Assembly (NCBI GenBank): GCA_019239425.1
Contig: JAFAZX010000045.1
Coordinates: 372,001 to 436,000 of the forward strand
Reading direction: 5' to 3'
DNA from: Acidobacteriota bacterium
GTDB taxonomy: Bacteria > Acidobacteriota > Blastocatellia > Pyrinomonadales > Pyrinomonadaceae
Length of the DNA: 64,000 nucleotides
Every line of letters begins with the position of its first letter. Position 1 is the stretch's first letter. Below the pieces are notes generated by a model. The model was not told the DNA's origin and searched no databases. It saw nothing but the letters and a program-made list of their open reading frames with translations. Both the position numbers and the translations under genes were made by a program. This document shows positions 17,472 to 23,536 of this stretch, one piece after another.

Positions 17472-18554
17472 ATGTCTCTGGCCCGACTCTGCCTGTTCGC
17501 CCTCCTGCTCTGCGCCGCGCCGCCCGCGGCCTTCGCACAGGCCGGCAACTTCGAGCTGGTCAAGCTGGCCGAAGGCGTCTACCTCGCGCGCCGCACCGAG
17601 CCGCCCGGCCTGACGACGAACGCCAACAGCGTCTTCATCATCAACGACGAGGACGTCGTCGTCGTGGACGCCACGCTCACGCCCGGCGCCGCGCGCGAAG
17701 AGCTCGCCGCGCTGCGCAAGCTCACCGCCAAGCCCGTCCGCTACGTCATCAACACGCACTGGCACGACGACCACGTCATGGGGAACATCGCCTACCGCGA
17801 GTCCTTCCCCGGCGCCGACTTCGTCGCGCACGAGAACACGCGCGAGTACCTGCCGACGACCGGTTTGAAGAACCGGCAGATGGCGATGTCGCCCGGCGGC
17901 TACCCCGGGTTCATCAAGGCGCTCAGGCAAAGGCTTGAGAAGAACGAGAGCGTCTTCGGCGGCCCCCTCGACGAAAAGGAGCGGGCCACCCTCGCCAGCG
18001 ACATCAAGATCGGCGAGCGCTACATGGCCGAGAACCCGACCGCCACGGTCGTGCTCCCGACCGTCACGCTCCGCGAGCGCCTGACGCTCTACCGCGGCGC
18101 GCGCCGCATAGACATCCTCTACCTCGGCCGCGGCCACACGAGCGGCGACATCGTCGTCCACCTGCCCCAGGAAGGCATCGTCGTCGCGGGCGACCTCGTC
18201 ATCCACCCCGTCCCGTACGTCGGCAACCCGCAGTCGCACCCCGGCGACTGGGGCGAGACGTTGGAGAAGCTGCTCGCGCTCAAACACACCATCATCGTCC
18301 CGGGCCATGGCCCCGCCCTGCGCGACGACTCATACGTGCAACTGATGTCGCGCCTCTTCAGTTCGATGAAGCGACAGGTCGCGGCCGCCGCCGCGCGTGG
18401 CGAGACGCTCGAACAGGTTCGGAAGTCGGTCGACCTCGACGAGTTTCGTAAACAGTTCGCCGGCGACTCGCGCGTCCGCCGCGCCGTCTTCGACAGCTAC
18501 GTCCTCGGCGCCGGCCTCGCCGCCGCCTACGCCGACGCGACCGCGAAGCAGTGA
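17472..18554 (+). CDS. Secreted metallo-beta-lactamase-fold hydrolase
   Basis: The ~360-aa protein has a signal peptide (MSLARLCLFALLLCAAPPAAFA). The MBL-fold motif THWHDDH sits at residues 95-101 (H96, H98, D100, H101), and later metal ligands are in GHTSGDIVVHLP, VAGDLVIH and VPGHGPAL. The fold covers hydrolases such as SoxH-like or quinoprotein-relay proteins and some class B3-like enzymes; the substrate is not predictable. AGAAGGAG precedes the ATG at 17472, and the signal peptide begins there. The large inverted repeat immediately upstream may affect its expression. Confidence 0.87.
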   Translation: MSLARLCLFALLLCAAPPAAFAQAGNFELVKLAEGVYLARRTEPPGLTTNANSVFIINDEDVVVVDATLTPGAAREELAALRKLTAKPVRYVINTHWHDDHVMGNIAYRESFPGADFVAHENTREYLPTTGLKNRQMAMSPGGYPGFIKALRQRLEKNESVFGGPLDEKERATLASDIKIGERYMAENPTATVVLPTVTLRERLTLYRGARRIDILYLGRGHTSGDIVVHLPQEGIVVAGDLVIHPVPYVGNPQSHPGDWGETLEKLLALKHTIIVPGHGPALRDDSYVQLMSRLFSSMKRQVAAAAARGETLEQVRKSVDLDEFRKQFAGDSRVRRAVFDSYVLGAGLAAAYADATAKQ

Positions 18555-18555
18555 G

Positions 18556-19815
18556 TTATGGCGCGGCGGCGCGCCCCCGAAGCACCTCGCGTTCGCGCGC
18601 GTTGCGTGTGAGCGAGGCGGCGCGCTCGAACTCGGCGCGGGCCTCTCGGTCGCGGCCGAGTTTGGCGAGGAGGTCGCCTCGCACGGCCGGGAGCAGGTGG
18701 TAGGACTTGAGCGCGGGCTCCGACCTTAACCCGTCTACAATCGAGAGCCCGGCCGCGGGGCCTTCGGCCATCCCGACCGCGACCGCGCGGTTCAGCTCGA
18801 CCACCGGCGAGGGGACAACCCGCCCAAGCTCCCCGTAGAGCGCCGCGATGCGCGCCCAGTCAGTCTCCGCTGCGGCGCGCGCACGCGCGTGGCACGCGGC
18901 GATTGAAGCCTGAAGCACGTAAGGCCCCGGCTCGTCGCCCAAACGTTCGGCGCGGGCGAGTGCCGCCAAGCCCCTCCCGATGAGCAGCCAGTCCCAGCGC
19001 CCCCTGTCCTGTTCGAGCAGCAGCACGGGCTCGCCCCCAGAACCGACGCGCGCGCGCAGGCGCGACGCCTGTATCTCCATCAACGCGACGAGGCCGTGGA
19101 CTTCCGGCTCCGCGGGCGCCAACTCGGCGAGGACGCGCCCCAGACGCAGAGCCTCTTCGCAGAGCGCGGGGCGCACCCAGTCCTTCCCTTCGGTCGCCGC
19201 GTAGCCCTCGTTGAAGATGAGGTAGACGATTTCGAGCACGGAGGAGAGGCGGGCTTCCAACTCCGCGCCGCGCGGCACCTCGAAGGGGACGCCCGCCTCC
19301 GAGAGCGTCCGCTTGGCGCGCACGATACGCTGGGCGATGGTCGGCTCGGGCGTGAGGAAGGCGCGGGCGATCTCGGCGGTCGTCAGCCCCCCAAGCAGGC
19401 GGAGCGTGAGCGCCGCGCGCGCCTCTTTCGAGAGCAGTGGGTGGCAGGCCGTGAAGATGAGGCGCAGGAGGTCGTCGCCGATGGGATCGTCAAGCGCCGC
19501 GTCGAAGTCGGGCGCGGTTCGTTCCAGAGCCTCAAGCTCGCGGCCCAGCTCCTCGTGCTTGCGATCAAGCATCGCCCTGCGGCGAAGCAGATCGACCGCG
19601 CGGTGCTTGGCCGCGGCCATCAGCCACGCGCCGGGGTTGTCTGGGACGCCCGACTCCGGCCAGCGTTCGAGCGCCGTGACGAGCGCGTCCTGCGCAAGCT
19701 CCTCTGCCAGCCCCATGTCGCGCACGACGCGCGCGAGCCCCGCGATGAGCCTCGCCGACTCGATCCGCCAGACCGCTTCGATGGCGTGATGTGTGTCCGA
19801 AACCTCCACGGACAC
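18556..19815 (-). CDS. ECF sigma factor, ECF42/DUF6596 type with TPR-like tail
   Basis: Region 2 (residues ~15-80: GLAEELAQDALVTALERWP, PGAWLMAAAKHRAVDLLRRR) and region 4 (LRLLGGLTTAEIARAFLTPE) identify an extracytoplasmic-function sigma factor. A long C-terminal extension (~200-419) with VYLIFNEGYAAT, ELNRAVAVGMAEGP and YHLLPAVRGDLLAKLGRD is typical of the ECF42 group, which has a DUF6596/TPR tail in place of an anti-sigma factor. The gene follows the DGPF/YCII gene by 42 nt, the classic ECF42 neighbour. The GTG start lies inside a 20-bp inverted repeat (19780-19828). Confidence 0.9.
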   Translation of the reverse strand: MSVEVSDTHHAIEAVWRIESARLIAGLARVVRDMGLAEELAQDALVTALERWPESGVPDNPGAWLMAAAKHRAVDLLRRRAMLDRKHEELGRELEALERTAPDFDAALDDPIGDDLLRLIFTACHPLLSKEARAALTLRLLGGLTTAEIARAFLTPEPTIAQRIVRAKRTLSEAGVPFEVPRGAELEARLSSVLEIVYLIFNEGYAATEGKDWVRPALCEEALRLGRVLAELAPAEPEVHGLVALMEIQASRLRARVGSGGEPVLLLEQDRGRWDWLLIGRGLAALARAERLGDEPGPYVLQASIAACHARARAAAETDWARIAALYGELGRVVPSPVVELNRAVAVGMAEGPAAGLSIVDGLRSEPALKSYHLLPAVRGDLLAKLGRDREARAEFERAASLTRNAREREVLRGRAAAP

Positions 19816-19828
19816 ACATCACACCATC
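19780..19828. promoter_or_regulatory. 20-bp inverted repeat spanning the sigma factor start codon
   Basis: GATGGCGTGATGTGTGTCCG (19780-19799) faces its complement at 19809-19828 with one mismatch (G-U tolerant in RNA). On the minus strand the 9-nt loop is TGGAGGTTT. The start codon (GTG, 19815) lies in the first arm, so the hairpin could limit translation initiation. Confidence 0.6.
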
Positions 19829-19857
19829 AACAAAGGGCGTGCGCAAGTGGCGCGCGT

Positions 19858-20307
19858 TTAAGCCTTCTGCTGCTCCTCGATCTGGGCGCGGAGGCGCTCC
19901 TCCTGCTCCCTGAGTTCGGGCGTGAAGTCCTCGCCGAAGTCTTCGAGGCTTCCGACCGGGCGAATCTCTATCTCCGACGCCTCGCCGTAGCCGGGGTCGC
20001 CCTCGTTGGGCGCGGGGATGCGCTTGACCCACTCGACGGCCTCTTCAATCGAGCGCACCTGCCAGAGCCAGAAGCCCGCGATCAGCTCCTTCGTCTCGGC
20101 GAAGGGGCCGTCGATGACGGTCTTGCTCGCGCCCTCGAACCTGACGCGCTTGCCCTTCGAGCTGGGGTGCAGCCCTTCGCCCGCGAGCATCACGCCGGCC
20201 TTGACCAGCTCCTCGTTGAACTTCCCCATCTCGGTCAGCATCTTCTGGCCCGGCAGGACGCCCGCCTCCGACGCCGCGTTCGCCTTGATAATCACCATCA
20301 CTCTCAT
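19858..20307 (-). CDS. DGPF/YCII-related protein, ECF42 partner
   Basis: The ~149-aa protein starts MRVMVIIKANAASEAGV and contains the signature VIDGPFAETKELIAGFWLWQ, the DGPF motif of the YCII-related family. It is soluble and small. In many bacteria this family is encoded beside ECF42 sigma factors, as here, and is thought to belong to the same regulatory unit. The ATG at 20307 is preceded by AAGGAG nine bases upstream. The Glu/Gln-rich C-terminal helix (REQEERLRAQIEEQQK) is an extension beyond the usual domain. Confidence 0.9.
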   Translation of the reverse strand: MRVMVIIKANAASEAGVLPGQKMLTEMGKFNEELVKAGVMLAGEGLHPSSKGKRVRFEGASKTVIDGPFAETKELIAGFWLWQVRSIEEAVEWVKRIPAPNEGDPGYGEASEIEIRPVGSLEDFGEDFTPELREQEERLRAQIEEQQKA

Positions 20308-20431
20308 CGCATCTCTCTCCTTAAAAGTTATTCGGTCTTTACACTCCCGAGCCGGCCCCAAACCCGCGCTCTACATACACGACGAACGGGCCCGTGCCGA
20401 ATCGACAGGGGTGACGAAATTTTTTTCGACT

Positions 20432-20510
20432 TTTTTACCGCAGACACACGAGAGGCACGGCTTGAAGACTTATCGCTTCAAGCCGTGCCTCTCGTGTGTC
20501 TGCGGTGAAA
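20432..20510. repeat. Family A-like hairpin, diverged copy 4
   Basis: Both arms differ from the consensus in matching ways: 'accgcagacacacgagaggc' pairs with 'gcctctcgtgtgtctgcggt'. The loop stem is 'cggcttgaag/cttcaagccg'. Paired changes in both arms show that the hairpin shape, not just the sequence, has been kept. Confidence 0.85.
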
Positions 20511-20512
20511 GC

Positions 20513-21508
20513 TTACTGAGCGCGCTTGCGGCTGCGGCCGACGCCGATGCGCTCCTCGACGAGCGCCTTGACTTCGAGGGGGACGCCCTCGGCGCGCGCG
20601 CGGCGGATGAATTCCGCGTCGATGTTGAAGATGCGCATCTTGACGAGGTCTTCCACGTCGAGGTCGTTTAGGCCCTCGCCGCGGACTTCGGCGACGAACT
20701 CGGGCGTGACCTTGAAGATGCGCATCTTGACGAGGCTCTCGAACGGCTCGTTCGTGAAGCCCAGCCGCGCGGCCTCGCGGACGAAGTCGGCATCGATCTT
20801 AAAGATGCGCGCCTTGACCAGCTCCTCCATGCGCAGGCCCGGGAAGCCGCTCGCCTTCATCTCGCGCATGAACTTCGAATCGACCTTGAAGATGGCCGCC
20901 TTGAAGAGGTCGTCCACGTCGAGCTTGCCGAAGTCGGCCGAGAGCAAATCGTCCGCGAGCGCCGTCGTCACGTTCAAGACGGTCGCGGCGAAGACCCTGT
21001 CCATCGGCTCGCCGTGCTCGTTCCACGAGTCCGTCTTCTCGAAGTCGAACCCGCGCGCCTTCATCGCCGAGACGAAGCCGGCGTTCGGCGTGAAGGTGAA
21101 CGTGCCCGAGCCTCTCCCGTTCTGGAAGCTCCCTTCGAGGTCTACGCGCCCGGCCTCGCGCACGAGCGCGAAGCGGACGGGGCCGCTCCCCTGCGCCTGC
21201 TCGCGCGTGATTCCCTGCAACTCCGAGAAGTCGTAGGTCTGCCCCATCTGGCTCCGGCCGCCGCGCTCGGTGCGCCGTTCGAGCGAGAGGTGGAGGCCGT
21301 CCTTTTTCTCGGCCTCCTTCTGCCAGTCGTTCTCGTCGGCCTGCTCGTACTTCCTGCCGAACTTCCTGTCGGCGTACTTGTCCCCGAACGAGCCCGTCCA
21401 GGTGCCCGTCAAAGTCGCCTGCGCGCGCGCGGCGCTCGCGCCCGCGGCCAGCACGAAGAGCGCCAGCGCGAGGGCGGCGCGCGTCCAAACCTTCACGTTC
21501 GTCTTCAT
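20513..21508 (-). CDS. Secreted protein with four ~29-residue helical repeats
   Basis: A signal peptide (MKTNVKVWTRAALALALFVL) leads into a beta-rich region (TLTGTWTGSFG...GSGTFTFTPNAGF). Residues ~190-320 contain four tandem repeats of ~29 aa, each with a core like LVKMRIFKVTPEFVAEVRGE. Similar repeats occur in the C-terminal parts of acidobacterial M56/BlaR1-type proteins, where their role is not known. This protein lacks a peptidase domain, so it is the repeat module alone with a lipocalin-like front. GGGAG lies eight bases before the ATG at 21508. Confidence 0.75.
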   Translation of the reverse strand: MKTNVKVWTRAALALALFVLAAGASAARAQATLTGTWTGSFGDKYADRKFGRKYEQADENDWQKEAEKKDGLHLSLERRTERGGRSQMGQTYDFSELQGITREQAQGSGPVRFALVREAGRVDLEGSFQNGRGSGTFTFTPNAGFVSAMKARGFDFEKTDSWNEHGEPMDRVFAATVLNVTTALADDLLSADFGKLDVDDLFKAAIFKVDSKFMREMKASGFPGLRMEELVKARIFKIDADFVREAARLGFTNEPFESLVKMRIFKVTPEFVAEVRGEGLNDLDVEDLVKMRIFNIDAEFIRRARAEGVPLEVKALVEERIGVGRSRKRAQ

Positions 21509-21694
21509 CACACAATCTCCCGTGGTAGAAATTTCAGCGGCGCTTGCGAACAGGAAACACCGCGCCCCGCGGGTTTGTGACAGAAACTTCTTCCGGGTTT
21601 CAGGTGAGGCGAAAAGCCGACGAGCTGAAGGACGGAAGTCTATAAATCTGGATTTCGGCGCGCCGAACTCGGTCGCACGCGCGCCAGACCCACC

Positions 21695-21723
21695 TTTGCG
21701 GCGGCCACGCTTACGCGTACAAT
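21695..21723 (+). promoter_or_regulatory. Candidate promoter for the membrane protein gene
   Basis: TTTGCG (21695-21700) and TACAAT (21718-21723) are spaced by 17 bp, about 40 nt upstream of the TTG start at 21766. Confidence 0.4.
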
Positions 21724-21765
21724 CCGGCCCGCATTGAGTCTCCATATCTTCGAAGAGAGGTTCAC

Positions 21766-22548
21766 TTGCCAGACCGTAAAAGCCAGAAGGGCCGGCGACC
21801 GTTCGGGCCGCCCAACTACCGCGGCATCATCTTCGACCTCGCCGTCTTCGTCTTCAACGTCTTCCTCGTCCGGCTCTCGACGCGCTACGTCGGGCGCCTG
21901 CTGTCGCTGACCTACATCAAAGACGACCCGCAGGCGGCCCGCTCGCTGCTCTACGTCGTCTCGGCGGCCTCGGCCGCGCAGCTCGTCGGCGCGTGGCTCA
22001 AGCGCCGGCCGCTGCAGACGCGACTGCTCCTGCGGGGCGAGGGCGTCCCCGGCGCCTTCGGCTGCCTCCTCATCCTCCACTTCTCTCTGACGCTCGTCAC
22101 CGGCGCGGGCATCGCCGCGCTGCTGCCGTTCGAGGCGAAGGGCGGCACGACGGTGCTCGTCATGCTTCTCAGCATGATCCCGACGGCGCTCGTCTGGCGC
22201 GCGCTGACGCCTTACAGCAAGCCGCCCGCGCGCGACTGGCGCAGCTCGCGCGCGACCGAGACGTTCGCAGACCTCTGCCTCTTCGCCTACATGCTCGTGA
22301 ACCTCGCCATCTGGAACACGGTGACCTCCGGCGCGAACCTGCCCGTGTCCGGCCTGGGCGACCTCTTCGAGCGCGCCCTCGGCTTCCTCATCCTGAGTCC
22401 CGTCATCCTCCTCTTCTACATCCCGCCACGGCTCCTCTTCCTCGTCGAGGATTACAAGTACCGCCTCACCTGGATCAGCATGACGATAGCCGTCGCGCCC
22501 GTCGCCTACCGCGTCATCTTCGGCGTGGCCCCGGCCGTGGACTGGTGA
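21766..22548 (+). CDS. Polytopic membrane protein, unknown function
   Basis: The 260-aa protein has about six or seven hydrophobic segments, e.g. IIFDLAVFVFNVFLVRLS, CLLILHFSLTLVTGAGIAAL, VLVMLLSMIPTALVWRAL and LGFLILSPVILLFYIPPRLL. There are no motifs I can tie to a transporter or enzyme family. The start is TTG, preceded by GAGAGG. It is a single-gene unit between a divergent repeat protein and a convergent receiver-like gene. Confidence 0.72.
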   Translation: MPDRKSQKGRRPFGPPNYRGIIFDLAVFVFNVFLVRLSTRYVGRLLSLTYIKDDPQAARSLLYVVSAASAAQLVGAWLKRRPLQTRLLLRGEGVPGAFGCLLILHFSLTLVTGAGIAALLPFEAKGGTTVLVMLLSMIPTALVWRALTPYSKPPARDWRSSRATETFADLCLFAYMLVNLAIWNTVTSGANLPVSGLGDLFERALGFLILSPVILLFYIPPRLLFLVEDYKYRLTWISMTIAVAPVAYRVIFGVAPAVDW

Positions 22549-22561
22549 GCGGCCCGAACCG

Positions 22562-22861
22562 TCAACGTCTCAACAGTCGCGTGAGGGCTCTGACTAACGA
22601 GTCGATGCCCTGCGTTTTTTTAACGAGCAGGACGGGTGTGTGCTCGCGGTGCGGGAGCGTGCGGGCGTAAGCCTCTAACTCTGCGCCCGTCGGGTCGGCG
22701 TCGAACAGGAAGAGTGAGTATTCGATGTTGCTTTGTAGGAACATGCGAGCGACGGGAGCGGGCGCGCGCACCAGGACGCAGTCGAGACGCTTGAGCGGGT
22801 CTTTGAGCAGCCACGGCAGGGCCGCGTCGTCACCGGCGTAGAGTACGCGGCGTGTCGGCAT
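22562..22861 (-). CDS. Small receiver-like (REC-like) protein, probably degenerate
   Basis: The 99-aa sequence fits the first part of a response-regulator receiver. VLYAGDD gives acidic residues D11/D12, YSLFLFDAD has a candidate phospho-acceptor at D54, and TPVLLVKK follows. It is ~20 residues shorter than a normal receiver, and the last strand with the conserved lysine is unclear. No output domain or histidine kinase is nearby. No ribosome-binding site is seen before the ATG. It may be a stand-alone or pseudo-receiver. Confidence 0.55.
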   Translation of the reverse strand: MPTRRVLYAGDDAALPWLLKDPLKRLDCVLVRAPAPVARMFLQSNIEYSLFLFDADPTGAELEAYARTLPHREHTPVLLVKKTQGIDSLVRALTRLLRR

Positions 22862-22966
22862 ATAACACGGTGTGCAGCGGCGCGCGGTCTGCTATCATGC
22901 GCGCGGTCTACTCGAAAATTCGGCAACGGGTCGGATGCGTGCCTGCTCACCCTCAATCTCGGAGAG

Positions 22967-23083
22967 ATGAGCATCGCCGTTGAGCAAGGAAGGTTCCTAC
23001 TCACGGCGAAAAGATTACGCGAAGACATATTGGCTGCAATTGCAGCCAAGTGCAAGCCGCGCCCATCAGGAGGGGACTCCTGA
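22967..23083 (+). CDS. Candidate 38-aa leader ORF coupled to the XRE gene
   Basis: ATG at 22967 opens a 38-codon frame ending TGA at 23081-23083, where the final A is the first base of the XRE start (TGATG). The peptide begins MSIAVEQGRFLLTAKRLRED. It contains AGA, TTA, ATA and CTA codons that are rare in neighbouring genes. The frame runs through both the 23030 palindrome and the start-codon hairpin. It could be a leader peptide whose translation opens the hairpin, or a chance frame. GGAGAG is directly against the ATG, which is close spacing for a ribosome-binding site. Confidence 0.4.
   Translation: MSIAVEQGRFLLTAKRLREDILAAIAAKCKPRPSGGDS
23030..23049. promoter_or_regulatory. 20-bp perfect palindrome, candidate operator
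   Basis: TTGGCTGCAATTGCAGCCAA is an exact palindrome, 34 bp upstream of the XRE start. Its size and symmetry suit a dimeric HTH regulator, so autoregulation by the XRE protein is a reasonable inference. Confidence 0.6.
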
Positions 23084-23088
23084 TGGGC
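23061..23088 (+). promoter_or_regulatory. Hairpin sequestering the XRE ribosome-binding site and start codon
   Basis: GCCCATCAGGAG (23061-23072) pairs exactly with CTCCTGATGGGC (23077-23088) around a GGGA loop. The stem contains most of the AGGAGG Shine-Dalgarno and the ATG at 23083-23085, so the folded RNA should block initiation. The alternative reading is a DNA operator. Confidence 0.65.
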
Positions 23089-23364
23089 AGGCGACCGCGC
23101 CGCCAGCAAGAGCGGCTGGCCGAAAAACTGCTACAGATTCGCCTCGCGCTCGGCCTGTCTCAGAACGAAATGCTGAGGAGTTTGGGGGCCGAAGAAGACC
23201 TCTACCGCACGAACATCTCCAACTACGAATTAGGCGAGCGCGAGCCGCCGCTATACGTCCTTCTCGGATATGCGCGCCTCGCCGGAGTGTGCCTGGACGT
23301 GATCGTTGACGACGAGTTGGACTTGCCCGACAAGCTGCCCGCCAAACCGAAGCACAAAAATTAA
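23083..23364 (+). CDS. Small XRE-family HTH transcriptional regulator
   Basis: The 93-aa protein starts MGRRPRRQQERLAEKLLQIR and has an HTH_3/Cro-type DNA-binding domain at ~15-75 (LGLSQNEMLRSLG, ISNYELGEREPPLYVLLGYA). There is a short acidic tail (VIVDDELDLPDKLPAKPKHK). It lacks a sensor domain. The ATG at 23083 is chosen because the AGGAGG and the TGATG junction with the leader ORF both point to it. Its upstream palindrome may be its own binding site. Confidence 0.85.
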   Translation: MGRRPRRQQERLAEKLLQIRLALGLSQNEMLRSLGAEEDLYRTNISNYELGEREPPLYVLLGYARLAGVCLDVIVDDELDLPDKLPAKPKHKN

Positions 23365-23378
23365 TGCGCCCCTCAAAG

Positions 23379-23515
23379 CTGGGAGCGCGGGCATCCCTGC
23401 CCGCATGAGCGCGAGAGCGCGAAAGCACGGAGGCTTGATAGCTCAACGTTGAGTTAAAGAGGGAGACGGTCAGCTTGCTGGCGCACGCTTGCGGGCAGGG
23501 ATGCCCGCGCTCCCG
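23379..23515. repeat. Family B inverted-repeat element, complete copy
   Basis: The left arm 'gctgggagcgcgggcatccc' and right arm 'gggatgcccgcgctccc' are nearly perfect complements of ~27 bp with the flanking bases. A central stem (GCTCAACGTTGAG) lies near 23440. It lies between the convergent XRE and kinase genes. Confidence 0.85.
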
Positions 23516-23536
23516 GCGACAGGGGGTATGCCCAAC

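Noticed and set aside
17472..18554. Calling the MBL-fold gene an antibiotic-degrading class B beta-lactamase
   Set aside because: The HxHxDH motif is shared by many hydrolases of this fold, and the rest of the sequence does not show class-specific features.
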